Under the pieces are notes generated by a model that saw only the letters and a program-made list of their open reading frames with translations, ran no database searches and was not told the origin of the DNA. Position numbers and translations under genes: made by a program. A stretch of 64,000 bases of DNA from VRUE01 sp963770315 (GTDB taxonomy: Bacteria > Actinomycetota > Thermoleophilia > Solirubrobacterales > 70-9). Positions 17,030 to 25,455 of the stretch are shown here, in pieces. Numbering within the stretch: the first letter of the stretch is position 1; each line of letters begins with the position of its first letter. The stretch spans positions 2,294,001 to 2,358,000 of the forward strand of contig CAVYPC010000002.1 in assembly GCA_963770315.1 (NCBI GenBank). Direction: 5' to 3'.

Positions 17030-17278
17030 ATGCGCCCGGCGCAGAACCGCAAGCCGGCCACCTACCGCTGCCCGTTCTGCGGCAACCGCCTCCCCGCCCT
17101 CAGCGAGCACTTCCTGATCGCCCCGGAGGGCGACAGCTCGCAGCGCCGCCACGCCCATACCAAGTGCGTCCTCGCCGCCCGCAAAGCGGGGCGCCTGCCG
17201 ACCGAGGAAGAGTGGCGGCGGGCTCAGCCGCGTCCGCCCTCGATCTGGCAGCGGTTACGGGCGAGACTCCAACGCTAG
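17030..17278 (+). CDS. Small zinc-ribbon protein
   Basis: This 82-residue basic protein has a likely zinc site: CPFCGNRLPALSEHF supplies CxxC, and HTKC further on supplies His/Cys. Its stop codon overlaps the first base of a palindromic repeat. It begins 26 bases after the MpaB-like gene. I do not recognise a named family; nucleic-acid binding is possible from the ribbon and the arginine-rich tail (RLRARLQR). Confidence 0.65.
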   Translation: MRPAQNRKPATYRCPFCGNRLPALSEHFLIAPEGDSSQRRHAHTKCVLAARKAGRLPTEEEWRRAQPRPPSIWQRLRARLQR

Positions 17279-17321
17279 ATTGCAGCTTTCTCCACACCGT
17301 GGTGGGGAAAAGGCTGCAATC
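17278..17321 (+). repeat. Intergenic 44-nt palindrome, relative of the in-gene element at 3414
   Basis: GATTGCAGC (17278-17286) pairs exactly with GCTGCAATC (17313-17321), and the inside continues the stem (TTTCTCCACACC against GGTGGGGAAAA). It lies between convergent genes and could act as a terminator. The minus-strand segment 3459-3414 inside the FAD oxidase gene has the same layout and start. Confidence 0.75.
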
Positions 17322-17335
17322 GCGGGCTCGACGGC

Positions 17336-18604
17336 TTAGGAGGTAACGGCGAAGCGGGCGCCGGCCCGCTCGAAGCGGTCGAGGCTGCCGGTGCCGATCG
17401 CGGTGGCCGGGGTCAGGCAGCCGGCGCGCTCGGGCGTGGCGCCGTCCTCGGCGAGAAGCAGGCCGACCTCGCCGAGCAGCTTGGCCGTGGTCAGGTACCC
17501 GGGGTGACCGTCCGCATCGACCTCGACCTGGACCCGATGGCCAGCGGAGGTGCGGGCGTCGAGGGTCAGGTGCCACGACCACTGCTCGAGGCGCTCGCCG
17601 GAGGGGCCGAAGCCAGAGGACGGGAGGATCTTGCGCATGACGCCTGCGGAGCGACCCCTGACAGACGGCCGCGCACGGGTCAGCGTGCGGAAGCCTGCCT
17701 GCATCCCCGTCAGCGCCCCCGCGGCCGCATAGCGCAGCGGCATGCTGGCCGAGCCGCCGGGGATCGCAATCCCCTCGCGGTAGCGCAGGGGCTCGGCGCC
17801 ATTGCCCCGCTCGGCGGCGAGCAGCGCCGCGGTGCGGTGGATCACGGCTGGGTTGATGAAAGCGATCGGGGTCATCGGGGCGATCGCGTCACCGCGCCCG
17901 TTGAAGCGCGGGGACAGATCGATCGGGCTGCGACGCCGCACCGCTGCCGCGAGCGACGCGTCGGGGATCAGCGCGGCGGGGTCGGCTACTTCCTCAGCCT
18001 GCTCGTCGCCGAGCGCCTCGGCCATGCTCTGCAGCGTTCCGCCGGAGATCAGGTCGGCGAGCCCGAGGAGCCCCGAGGGCTGCTGGGTTGCGATGTCGAC
18101 GTCTGCCTCGGAGAGGTCTTCGCTCCAGCGCTCGCGCGCAGTCTCCGCGGCAAGCAGCACCGCCAGGTCGGGCGGCAGCGCCTCGAAGCCGCAGACCTGG
18201 ACGATCTTCACCCCGGCCGCCGCCGCGCGCTCGTGGAAGGCGTCAACCATGCGGCGCACGAAGGGAATCTCGCCGGTCAGGTCGACGTAGTGGGAGCCGT
18301 TGGCGACGCAGGCCTCGATCGCCGGCTCGCCGTAGAGGGTGTAGGGGCCGACCAGGTCCAGGACCACTCGGGTGCGCGACGCCATCGCCGCCAGCGAGGC
18401 CGGGTCGCCGACGTCGGCGACGATCGTCTCGGGTGCGGCGACGCCGATCTCGCCGAGGACGCGCTCGATCTTGGCCGGGTCGCGCCCCGCGACTGCCCAG
18501 CTCGCCCCCAGCTCGCCGGCGCGTTCGGCGAGGTAGGCGGCGACACGCCGCCCGGTGACGCCGCTGGCGCCGAGGACGACTACGGAGAGATCCCTGTCGC
18601 TCAC
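17336..18604 (-). CDS. Saccharopine dehydrogenase-like / trans-acting enoyl reductase
   Basis: This 422-residue protein has an N-terminal NAD(P)-binding fold with VVVLGASGVTGRRVAAYLAE, then DPAKIERVLGE and VVLDLVGPYTLYGEP. These are typical of the mycobacterial trans-acting enoyl reductase (Rv2953-like) and saccharopine dehydrogenase-like group. It is last in a three-gene operon (methyltransferase, SRPBCC, this) with a 4-base ATGA overlap to the SRPBCC gene. In mycobacteria relatives reduce lipid-precursor double bonds; a lipid role here is inferred. Confidence 0.85.
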   Translation of the reverse strand: MSDRDLSVVVLGASGVTGRRVAAYLAERAGELGASWAVAGRDPAKIERVLGEIGVAAPETIVADVGDPASLAAMASRTRVVLDLVGPYTLYGEPAIEACVANGSHYVDLTGEIPFVRRMVDAFHERAAAAGVKIVQVCGFEALPPDLAVLLAAETARERWSEDLSEADVDIATQQPSGLLGLADLISGGTLQSMAEALGDEQAEEVADPAALIPDASLAAAVRRRSPIDLSPRFNGRGDAIAPMTPIAFINPAVIHRTAALLAAERGNGAEPLRYREGIAIPGGSASMPLRYAAAGALTGMQAGFRTLTRARPSVRGRSAGVMRKILPSSGFGPSGERLEQWSWHLTLDARTSAGHRVQVEVDADGHPGYLTTAKLLGEVGLLLAEDGATPERAGCLTPATAIGTGSLDRFERAGARFAVTS

Positions 18605-19053
18605 CGATCGTCCTCGACGCGAGCCTTCAGCTCGCCCGGGCGGGCGTTGACCAGCATCGCCCGGGCAGCGGCCTCCACCGGGCCGCGGATCAGCATCCCC
18701 AGCACCCGCCCCGGGTCGCCGTCCAGCGTGTAGGTGGCTCGCGTTCGCCCGCCGCCGAGATCCTCCAGCAGCCAGGACCCCTCGACCGACTTGAGATCGC
18801 CCTTCTCCTGCGACCAGGAAAGGCGCGTGGGGGGCTCATAGCTGAACCGAACCTGCGTCTTCACCTGCCTGACCTTGATGTCGCTGACGCTCTCCACCAG
18901 GGTCGGGCGGCGCTCGCCGTCGCGCTCCAGCGCCGAAATCTCCACCAGGCCGCCCTGCCACTCGGGAGCGGTGAGCACGTCCTCGACGACCGCCCAGACC
19001 TCGTCGAGGGGAGCGTCGATCTCGGCGCTGGCGGTACCGCCCATATGTGCCAT
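18601..19053 (-). CDS. SRPBCC/polyketide cyclase-like lipid-binding protein
   Basis: The 150-residue START/SRPBCC fold has the N-terminal strand ASAEIDAPLDEVWAVVEDV and a late long helix (VLGMLIRGPVEAAARAML). It overlaps the enoyl-reductase gene by ATGA and begins directly after the methyltransferase stop, so translation of the three is coupled. It binds a hydrophobic ligand, which is probably the substrate of the neighbouring enzymes (inferred). Confidence 0.85.
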   Translation of the reverse strand: MAHMGGTASAEIDAPLDEVWAVVEDVLTAPEWQGGLVEISALERDGERRPTLVESVSDIKVRQVKTQVRFSYEPPTRLSWSQEKGDLKSVEGSWLLEDLGGGRTRATYTLDGDPGRVLGMLIRGPVEAAARAMLVNARPGELKARVEDDR

Positions 19054-19854
19054 CTATGCCACCTCCGGCTTGTGTCCTGAGACGAACTGGGCGAGACCGG
19101 TAACTCGCTGCTCAACGCCGGCCAGGCCATCGCCGGTCAGCGCCCGCGTCAGATCGTCGCGCCCGAAGATCCGCACGCCGCTCAACCTTCGCACGATCGC
19201 GTTGGTCGTGCCGGCTGGCAGAAGGCCGCGATTGCAGCTGGCCAGCAAAGCCAGCCGGCCGGCCGGCGCGAGGACGCGGACGATCTCCCCCAGCGCCCGC
19301 ATCGGATCCTCGATCAGGTAGAGGGCGGCGAAGCAGCAGACCGCATCGAAGCTGCCGTCGCGGAAGGGCAGCGCGCAGGCGTCGCCGCGTAGGTAGGCGA
19401 CGTTGGCGCTGTCGGTGTCCCTGACCGCGACGTCCAGCATCGGCGCCGAGGCGTCGATGCCGACGACGAGGCCTTCGCCGGCGGCGTCGGCAAAGTCGCG
19501 AGTGAAGTTGCCCGGGCCGCAGGCCACGTCGAGGACCCGGTCTCCGGGGGCGATCGAGAGCATCGAGAGCGCCATCCGGTGCTCCTCCGCGGTCCCGGGC
19601 CCGGTCAGCCCCATCAGCAGGCGGCCGCCGAGCGGGCGCCAGAAACGCTGGTAGATCAGGGGCAGCGCGCGGCTCACCATCAGCCGCTGGCCGAGGTGCG
19701 CGCCGGTCGGGTCCTCTCGCCCCAGCAGGTCGAGATAGCCGTGGGTGACGTCCACGGCCTCGGGCCGGAGCGGCGGCTCGAAGAGCCGCAGCGCCCCCTC
19801 GATCGCCGGGGCGGGACTTCGATGCTCGCGGGGGATCGAAGCGGGGTCGGCCAT
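19054..19854 (-). CDS. SAM-dependent methyltransferase (UbiE/type 11)
   Basis: This 266-residue methyltransferase has motif I RVLDVACGPGNFTRDFAD, motif II VVGIDASAPML and motif III DGSFDAVCCFAALYLIEDP. An N-terminal segment of about 80 residues precedes the fold. It is the first gene of the operon with SRPBCC and enoyl reductase; its TAG stop abuts the SRPBCC start codon. Together the set resembles a lipid or polyketide-tailoring unit. Confidence 0.87.
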   Translation of the reverse strand: MADPASIPREHRSPAPAIEGALRLFEPPLRPEAVDVTHGYLDLLGREDPTGAHLGQRLMVSRALPLIYQRFWRPLGGRLLMGLTGPGTAEEHRMALSMLSIAPGDRVLDVACGPGNFTRDFADAAGEGLVVGIDASAPMLDVAVRDTDSANVAYLRGDACALPFRDGSFDAVCCFAALYLIEDPMRALGEIVRVLAPAGRLALLASCNRGLLPAGTTNAIVRRLSGVRIFGRDDLTRALTGDGLAGVEQRVTGLAQFVSGHKPEVA

Positions 19855-19942
19855 CGGGATTGAGGCTAGCGGCCCGCGAGTAGAGCAACCGCCCCGGCGC
19901 CGCCGGAGGGCGCACGGTTTGCGCCCGCCCGCTAGCGTGGGG

Positions 19943-19960
19943 TGAATGAATGTTCACTCA
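19943..19960. promoter_or_regulatory. TetR-type operator before SDR-TetR operon
   Basis: TGAATGAATGTTCACTCA is a near-perfect 18-bp palindrome, resembling classic TetR/AcrR operators. It ends 15 bases before the SDR start codon and overlaps where the promoter should be. The TetR gene is second in the same operon, so autorepression is likely. Confidence 0.65.
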
Positions 19961-19974
19961 GATGAGGAGGGCTT

Positions 19975-20892
19975 GTGAGCTGGAGCGTCGAGGACATCCC
20001 CGACCAAAGCGGCCGGACGGCGGTGGTGACCGGTGCCAACGGTGGCCTCGGCCTCGAGACCGCCCGCGCCCTGGCGGCGGCCGGCGCACAGGTCGTGATG
20101 GCGGCCCGCAATCGAGCGAAGGCGACCGAGGCCGAAGTGGCGATCCGCCGGGGGGCGCCGGATGCCGCGCTCGAGATCGTCGAGCTCGACCTCGGCTCGC
20201 TGGCGTCGGTACGCGAGGCTGCCGCGCAGATCCTCACGAGCCATGAGGCGATCGACATCCTCGTCAACAACGCCGGTGTAATGGGGATCCCCGAGCGTCA
20301 GACCGCCGACGGGTTCGAGATGCAGTTCGGCGTCGATCACCTCGGGCACTTCGCCCTCACGGCGCTGCTGATGCCCGCCCTCTTGCGGGCCGGGAGGGCG
20401 CGGATCGTCACCGTGACCAGCACGGCGCACCTCCTGGGTAAAGCCGTGGACCCGGAGAACCCCCACCTGCACGGGCGCTACGGGCCCTGGCGGGCCTACA
20501 ACCAGGCGAAGCTCGCGAACTTCCACTTCGGCCTCGGCCTGAACCGCCTGCTCGAGGAAGACGGGGCGCGGGCGGCAAGCCTGATCGCCCATCCCGGCCT
20601 CTCCAACACCGATCTGCAGGCGGTCAGCGTCGCGGAGACCGACGGTGGCCTCTCGCAGCGCTTCTTCCACTCGCTGGCGGGGTCGACCGGCATGTCGCCG
20701 GCGACCGGCGCGCTCTCCCAGCTGCGGGCCGCGACCGACCCCGCCGCAAGCGGCGGTCAGTTCTACGGCCCGCTCTGGGTCGGCAGCGGCCCGCCCGTAC
20801 GCAGGCCGATCCTGCGGCGAGTCGGGATGAAGCGGGCGATCGCCCGGCTCTGGGAGGTATCCGAGCGGGAAACCGGCCTGCAGCTCCTATGA
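19975..20892 (+). CDS. Short-chain dehydrogenase/reductase
   Basis: This 305-residue SDR has the cofactor motif TGANGGLG (19-26), NNAG (98-101), the catalytic Ser around 149 and Y175-x3-K179 (YNQAK). MAARNRAK after strand 2 suggests NADPH preference. The extended HLGHFALTALLMPALL stretch places it near the retinol-dehydrogenase/protochlorophyllide-reductase-like SDRs. The start is GTG 19975 with GAGGAGGG ahead. It overlaps the TetR gene by ATGA. The substrate is unknown and may be the TetR ligand. Confidence 0.92.
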   Translation: MSWSVEDIPDQSGRTAVVTGANGGLGLETARALAAAGAQVVMAARNRAKATEAEVAIRRGAPDAALEIVELDLGSLASVREAAAQILTSHEAIDILVNNAGVMGIPERQTADGFEMQFGVDHLGHFALTALLMPALLRAGRARIVTVTSTAHLLGKAVDPENPHLHGRYGPWRAYNQAKLANFHFGLGLNRLLEEDGARAASLIAHPGLSNTDLQAVSVAETDGGLSQRFFHSLAGSTGMSPATGALSQLRAATDPAASGGQFYGPLWVGSGPPVRRPILRRVGMKRAIARLWEVSERETGLQLL

Positions 20893-21464
20893 GCGTCGCC
20901 GGCCTCGACCGAGCCGCCGCCGTGCGAGCGGCGCTGCGGCGGCTGGTCGCCGAGCGGGGCTTCCACGGCGCCTCGATGAGCGCGATCGCGGCCGAGGCGG
21001 GGGTCGCGACGGGCACCGCCTACACCCACTACGGCTCCAAGGACGACCTCGTCCTGGCCGCCTACTTGGAGACGAAGGCGCAGCTGGGCGCCGCGGCAAC
21101 CGCCGAGCTCGACCCCGCCGCGGACCCGCCCGAGCGCTTCCGCGGCATCTGGCTGGCGAGCTATCGCCACCTGGCGGCCTACCCCGACCACGCCCTCTTC
21201 CTGCTCCAGGTCGACAGCTCGCCCTACAGGTCCCGCGCCCACGCGGCGGCGCTGGAACAGGAGGGCCCGATCCTCGAACAGGCTGCCGATCCGGCGATGA
21301 CCGCCCAGCTCCTCCCCCTGCCGCTCGAGGTGCTCTACGAGCTCGGCCTCGCGCCCCCGGTCCGCCTCGCCGCCAACGGCATCGAGCTGACCGGCGCCGA
21401 TCTCGAAGCGATCGCCGATGCCTGCTGGCGAGCGATCTCCCGCCCCAGGCGCAGCGGCCGATGA
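20889..21464 (+). CDS. TetR-family regulator of the SDR operon
   Basis: This 191-residue TetR has the HTH ASMSAIAAEAGVATGTAYTHYG and then SKDDLVLAAYLE. It differs clearly from the SRTTFY-type TetRs elsewhere in this window. Its ATG overlaps the SDR stop (ATGA), so it is cotranscribed with its probable target. The palindrome at 19943-19960 is the natural candidate for its binding site. Confidence 0.92.
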   Translation: MSVAGLDRAAAVRAALRRLVAERGFHGASMSAIAAEAGVATGTAYTHYGSKDDLVLAAYLETKAQLGAAATAELDPAADPPERFRGIWLASYRHLAAYPDHALFLLQVDSSPYRSRAHAAALEQEGPILEQAADPAMTAQLLPLPLEVLYELGLAPPVRLAANGIELTGADLEAIADACWRAISRPRRSGR

Positions 21465-21509
21465 AGATCAAGCGTGGCTGGCAGACGGGGAGCGTGGAAG
21501 GATGCAGCG

Positions 21510-22157
21510 ATGAGCGATGACTGGCGGCTGCAGATCGACCTGCACGAGGAGGGCCATGCACGTGCGCTGACCGAGAGCTTCGACGCCGAGCAGCTCGAGC
21601 ATGACCTGAGCGACGCGTTCCATGACCGCGTCGTCGTGAGTCGAGACGAGGGACGGGTGTTCCTCTACGCCGGCACCCGCGATCAGGCCGAACGGGCCCG
21701 AGACGTCATCGAGGGCGAGACGCAGAAGCACGAATGGGAGATCGATGCCGACCTCCGCCACTGGCATCCCTCGGCGGAGGAATGGGAGGACCCCGACAAG
21801 CCGCTGCCTCCGGATGACGCCGCCAGGCTGGCCGAGCACGAAGCCCTGATTGCGCGCGAGCGCGAGGAGACGGCGAAGACCGGCCACCCCGAATTCGAGG
21901 TCCGGGTCGACCTCCCCTCGCGCCACGACGCCGTGCGCTTCTCCGAGCAACTCCGGCAGGAGGGTCTCCCAGCCGTTCACCGCTGGAGGTTCCTGCTGGT
22001 CGGCGCCAGCGACGAGGACAGCGCCAAGGCACTCGCCGAGCGGATTCGAGACGAGGCTCCCGCCGGCAGCCGAGTCAACGTGGAGGGAACCTGGGCCGCG
22101 GCCTACGCGGAGCGCCCACGGAACCCGTTTGCGGTGCTGGGCGGGCTTGGCGGCTGA
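21510..22157 (+). CDS. Hypothetical protein with two related alpha/beta halves
   Basis: This 215-residue acidic soluble protein is preceded by GGAAGG. The two halves start alike: WRLQIDLHEEGHARALTESF at residues 4-23 and FEVRVDLPSRHDAVRFSEQL near 130-149. Each continues with RVFLYAGTRDQAERA or RFLLVGASDEDSAKAL. This looks like an internal duplication of a small ferredoxin-like or SPOR-like fold. I do not recognise a function. The gene stands alone after the TetR. Confidence 0.7.
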   Translation: MSDDWRLQIDLHEEGHARALTESFDAEQLEHDLSDAFHDRVVVSRDEGRVFLYAGTRDQAERARDVIEGETQKHEWEIDADLRHWHPSAEEWEDPDKPLPPDDAARLAEHEALIAREREETAKTGHPEFEVRVDLPSRHDAVRFSEQLRQEGLPAVHRWRFLLVGASDEDSAKALAERIRDEAPAGSRVNVEGTWAAAYAERPRNPFAVLGGLGG

Positions 22158-22303
22158 CGGCCTAATCCAAGCGCCTGTCCACCGAGACCGAGGAGAAGCA
22201 TGGGTGCTCAATGGAATGACGGGTGGCGCTTCGAGGGAAGGGCGCGGAGGTCGTGGCGGAACTGGAGGGCCGGGGCGGGCAGGCTCACTGCCCTCCGAAG
22301 CCG

Positions 22304-23080
22304 TTAATCCGGGAGATCCAGTTGCTGAGCCGCTTCTCGATCCTCGAGAAGGACCGTCTTATTCTTCTCAAAGGCAGCCTTGAGCTTTGATTTCAGCTGT
22401 TTGTGGTTCACAAACATGAGGACGCGGCGATGGATATCGAAGTGAACTTTGGTCGGAGTCCCCGGATGAAGGACGCTCTCCTGCGATGCCACGCATATCA
22501 CCGGGGTTCCAAGTCCGTCGGCGTATCCGAGCTCGTAGTAGCACGACTGCCGTTCATCGGTTAGATCGGCAATAACAAAGGCAGACCGCTTGATCTCGGC
22601 TTTAATACGCTCGACCATCCCGTCCAGTGGTTGCTCCTTGTCAATGCGGATCGCTACGCACCCAACTCCCCGTAGCACTTGTTCTATTGCGCTGAAACGC
22701 TCGTCGTACTCCCTGAAGACTCGTTGCTCCTCCTGGCCGCCAGCCTCGTCTCCCTGGATCGGCATCACCACGAAGACCCGAGTCTTAGCTTGACTCAACA
22801 ACTTCTCCGCCTTCGACGCCAGCGTGTTGTAGCGGTTCTTCCGGCCCTTGACAAAGGTCTCAATGTCGATCCCAGCCTTCGGCGCGAATGGTGCCTCGGT
22901 CTGAAAGACCCGAAGCTCGAGCGCTTGACGAGTCTGGGTCTTCGAGCCCCAGGTAGTGGTGATCGTTCCGTCCTTGATGAAAGGCACCACGAAGCCAGAC
23001 AGGACATCGGCCTCAGACTTGTTGGAGACCACCTTGCGAGCACCGCCCGAGAGGGTCGCGAAGACATGGAGGCAGGACAT
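22304..23080 (-). CDS. Nucleoside 2-deoxyribosyltransferase-like/TIR-like protein
   Basis: The 258-residue protein has an N-terminal part of about 95 residues without a recognised domain. It is followed by an alpha/beta domain with VFVVMPIQGDE, then SAFVIADLTDERQSCYYELG and YADGLGTPVICVA. The IADLT...YELGYA pattern is shared by NDT-like and TIR-like proteins that act on nucleotides or NAD and often occur in defence or signalling loci. The local DNA is less GC-rich than the neighbours. It sits beside tRNA-Val, a frequent island site, but no partner gene is evident. The function is a hypothesis. Confidence 0.65.
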   Translation of the reverse strand: MSCLHVFATLSGGARKVVSNKSEADVLSGFVVPFIKDGTITTTWGSKTQTRQALELRVFQTEAPFAPKAGIDIETFVKGRKNRYNTLASKAEKLLSQAKTRVFVVMPIQGDEAGGQEEQRVFREYDERFSAIEQVLRGVGCVAIRIDKEQPLDGMVERIKAEIKRSAFVIADLTDERQSCYYELGYADGLGTPVICVASQESVLHPGTPTKVHFDIHRRVLMFVNHKQLKSKLKAAFEKNKTVLLEDREAAQQLDLPD

Positions 23081-23135
23081 GGTGGAGTTCTATCCCACGT
23101 GGTTATTTCGGTTTCGGGTTGATTCCATGCCCGGA

Positions 23136-23208
23136 TGGGCGGTGACGGGCTCGAACCGCCGACCCCCTCCTTGTAAGGGAGGTGCTCTCCCAACTGAGCT
23201 AACCGCCC
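23136..23208 (-). tRNA. tRNA-Val (TAC)
   Basis: On the minus strand GGGCGGT pairs with ACCGCCC and the D-stem is GCTC/GAGC. The anticodon arm CCTCC-CTTACAA-GGAGG gives anticodon TAC, and the T-arm is GGCGG-TTCGAGC-CCGTC. The discriminator is A and CCA is not encoded. Confidence 0.97.
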
Positions 23209-23278
23209 CGGTTTGGGACCGATCAGGGAGGATAGAGGCCGCGGCAATCGGGTACACGCACGCCAGGAGGTGGGTCCC

Positions 23279-23758
23279 ATGCAACAGAAGATCGTCCCCA
23301 ACTTGTGGTTCGACACCGAGGCCGAGGAGGCAGCGGCGTTCTACGTCTCGGTCTTCGAGAGCTCGCGGATCGTCGACGTCACCCACTACACCGACGCCGG
23401 CCCGCGCGAGGCGGGCACGGTGATGACGGTCGAGTTCGAGCTGGATGGCCAGCGGTTCATCGGCATCAACGGCGGCCCCCAGTTCAAGTTCGACGAGGCG
23501 GTCTCGTTCGCGATCGAATGCGAGACCCAGGAGGAGATCGACTACTTCTGGACCAAGCTGGCCGAAGGCGGCGAGGAAGGGCAGTGCGGCTGGCTCAAGG
23601 ACCGCTACGGCCTCTCCTGGCAGGTTGTCCCGACCGGGATGGAAGAGCTGTTCTCCGATCCCGACAAGGGGCGAGCCGAGCGCGCGATGAAGGCGATGCT
23701 GGAGATGGGCAAGCTCGACATCGCCGCGCTGCGCAGCGCGGCAGACGGCCCCGAGTAG
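23279..23758 (+). CDS. VOC-superfamily protein (PhnB/3-demethylubiquinone methyltransferase-like)
   Basis: This 159-residue protein begins MQQKIVPNLWFDTEAEEAAA and continues to GGPQFKFDEAVSFAIEC and CGWLKDRYGLSWQVVPTGM. That is the standard pattern of PhnB-like VOC proteins. An excellent AGGAGGT precedes ATG 23279, so the longer frame from 23213 is rejected. The biochemical role of this subgroup is generally unproven. The SIMPL gene begins four bases after its stop. Confidence 0.92.
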   Translation: MQQKIVPNLWFDTEAEEAAAFYVSVFESSRIVDVTHYTDAGPREAGTVMTVEFELDGQRFIGINGGPQFKFDEAVSFAIECETQEEIDYFWTKLAEGGEEGQCGWLKDRYGLSWQVVPTGMEELFSDPDKGRAERAMKAMLEMGKLDIAALRSAADGPE

Positions 23759-23762
23759 AGGT

Positions 23763-24455
23763 ATGAGGGCGAGGGCTCGGACATCCACCGTTCTCGGGCT
23801 GCTCGGGCTGCTCGCCCTGCTCCTGCTCGTCCCGTCTTCCGCCTGGGCCGTGGACCGGACGGTTACGGTGAACGGCTCGGCGACCCAGGCGGTGCCGAAC
23901 GACACCGCCGGCTTGGGATTCCAGGTGGCCAAGGAACGGAGCTCGCGGGCGGCCGCGCTGCGCGTCGTCTCGACCCGCCTGCAGCAGGTGATCGCGGCGG
24001 TGCAGGGGATTCCGGGGGTGGGCGCCGGCGACGTCACCACCGGCCGCATCTCGATCCGGAAAGTCGTCCGCGGCAAACGCACCGCCTACAGGGCGAGCGA
24101 GGGGATCTCGGTGATCCTGCACCAGCCCGACCGAGCCGGGGAAACGGTCAACGTCGCCGTTGCCGCGGGGGCGACCGGCACCGGCGGCCCCCGCTTCTTC
24201 CCGGGCGATCCAGAGCTCGCCTACGAGAACACCTTGCTCGCTGCCTTCGACCAGGCGAAAGCCAAGGCCGCCGCTCTCGCGGCGCGGGCGGGGGCGACGC
24301 TGGGCCCGGCCGTGAGCATCGAAGAAGGCGCCGAAGTCGTGCCCGCTCAGCCTCAGTCCGGCCTCAAGGGCGCCGCCGCCGAGCCGGCGCCGCCGACGAA
24401 GCCCGGGGCCTCGACGGTGACGGCCAGCGTGCGGGTGGTCTTCAGCCTCCAATAG
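23763..24455 (+). CDS. SIMPL-domain (DUF541) exported protein
   Basis: This 230-residue protein has a signal peptide (TVLGLLGLLALLLLVPSSAWA). The mature part starts DRTVTVNGSATQAVPNDTA, the hallmark of SIMPL/DUF541. The later AFDQAKAKAAALAARAGATLG helix and the C-terminal VTASVRVVFSLQ strand are also typical. It acts in the cell envelope; members are linked to oxidative stress tolerance, but the mechanism is unknown. It is probably cotranscribed with the upstream VOC gene and the small membrane protein that follows. Confidence 0.9.
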   Translation: MRARARTSTVLGLLGLLALLLLVPSSAWAVDRTVTVNGSATQAVPNDTAGLGFQVAKERSSRAAALRVVSTRLQQVIAAVQGIPGVGAGDVTTGRISIRKVVRGKRTAYRASEGISVILHQPDRAGETVNVAVAAGATGTGGPRFFPGDPELAYENTLLAAFDQAKAKAAALAARAGATLGPAVSIEEGAEVVPAQPQSGLKGAAAEPAPPTKPGASTVTASVRVVFSLQ

Positions 24456-24478
24456 CCCGCGGCTGAGAGAATCGTCGC

Positions 24479-24811
24479 GTGGACTCGGCGATCCTCTGGC
24501 GCGTGGCGGTGGTGCAGGTGGTGGCCGTGACCGTGCTCTCGCTGCTGCTGGCGATCGTCTTCTCGCACGGCTTCTTCGCAAGCTGGGGCTGGCTGGTCGG
24601 CCCCCTGTCCTGGATGCTCTGTGCCTGGCTCACCGCCCGCGTGGTCGGGCTGCCCGAGGCGCCGGTGCTGATCCGGGCCGCTCTGGCCGGAATCCCCAGC
24701 CTGCTCTTCGTTCTGATCGGCGTCCACTGGCTCGGAGCAGCCGTCGCGATCGCGCTCTTCGCCGCCCTTTGCGCGCGGCTTCCCCGGCCGCTTGCCGGGC
24801 AGGCTCCTTAG
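24479..24811 (+). CDS. Small integral membrane protein
   Basis: This 110-residue protein has about three to four hydrophobic helices: WRVAVVQVVAVTVLSLLLAI, WLVGPLSWMLCAWLTARVVG and LAGIPSLLFVLIGVHWLGAA. The start is GTG 24479, 23 bases after the SIMPL gene. No family is recognised. Confidence 0.7.
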   Translation: MDSAILWRVAVVQVVAVTVLSLLLAIVFSHGFFASWGWLVGPLSWMLCAWLTARVVGLPEAPVLIRAALAGIPSLLFVLIGVHWLGAAVAIALFAALCARLPRPLAGQAP

Positions 24812-24835
24812 GCGCTCGACCAGCCGCCCAACGCG

Positions 24836-25240
24836 CTAAGCAAGGGCAGCATATAGCCGTAGGCCCGCCGGGCGCAGGGCACGGCGCACGCGCCTGTCGA
24901 ACGAGGCGACCGTGGCGTCGCGCGCGCTCGCCGTCGCAAGGGCAAAGCCGTCGGCAAGGCTGATTCCGAGACCGCGGTGGCGAGCGGCATCTCGCGCGAT
25001 CGTCGCGTCAGGCGGGACAACCCGAATCTGAAGCGAGGCGATCGAATCGATGGCGATCCGCAGACTTCGCTCGTCCTGCGCGGGCCGCACCAAGGACTCG
25101 GCATAGTTGACCGCCGACAGCAGCAGGTCGCTCTCCTCCTCCACCAGCCGTTCGATCGCCCGGGCAGCCTTCCGGTGGTGGGCATCGCGACGGTCCAGCG
25201 CCGCAATTACGACATCCGTGTCGAGGACGCAGGCACTCAC
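24836..25240 (-). CDS. vapC: VapC-type PIN-domain toxin
   Basis: This 134-residue PIN RNase has acidic residues D7 (VLDTDVV), E48 (NYAESL), D97 (SLADGFAL) and D115 (ASFDRRV) in the expected order for a four-acid Mg site. It should cleave RNA, typically tRNA or rRNA in this family. Its start overlaps the antitoxin stop by four bases, so the pair is translationally coupled. Confidence 0.92.
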   Translation of the reverse strand: MSACVLDTDVVIAALDRRDAHHRKAARAIERLVEEESDLLLSAVNYAESLVRPAQDERSLRIAIDSIASLQIRVVPPDATIARDAARHRGLGISLADGFALATASARDATVASFDRRVRRALRPAGLRLYAALA

Positions 25241-25455
25241 GCCCGCTCTTCGGAACGCAATTTCTCGAGGTAATCGGGCTCATACAGCCCGTCGAAAACT
25301 CCCAGCGCCTGACTGGGGTCGTGCGCGGCTCGATGGACGACGATCCGATCCGGACCTTCGGGCTCGATGATCACCTCGTCTCCGGCCTTCAGTCCCACAG
25401 CCCTGAGGCTCTCCGCCGGCAGGGTGACCTGATGCTTGGAAGAGATTTTGGGCAC
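25237..25455 (-). CDS. vapB: VapB-type antitoxin, AbrB/SpoVT swapped-hairpin DNA-binding
   Basis: The 72-residue antitoxin has an N-terminal AbrB-type fold (PKISSKHQVTLPAESLRAVG, then KAGDEVIIEPEG). The C-terminal toxin-neutralising tail is LYEPDYLEKLRSEERA. The start is a GTG at 25455, directly next to a perfect palindrome that is probably its own operator. Confidence 0.92.
   Translation of the reverse strand: MPKISSKHQVTLPAESLRAVGLKAGDEVIIEPEGPDRIVVHRAAHDPSQALGVFDGLYEPDYLEKLRSEERA

Noticed and set aside
22200..22303. Short open frame after the two-half hypothetical gene
   Set aside because: About 34 Arg/Trp-rich residues with no motif and no ribosome site; it looks like random coding potential.
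22304..23080. Calling the NDT/TIR-like gene part of a CBASS or Thoeris system
   Set aside because: No cyclase, sensor or effector partner is adjacent; only the fold resemblance is supported.
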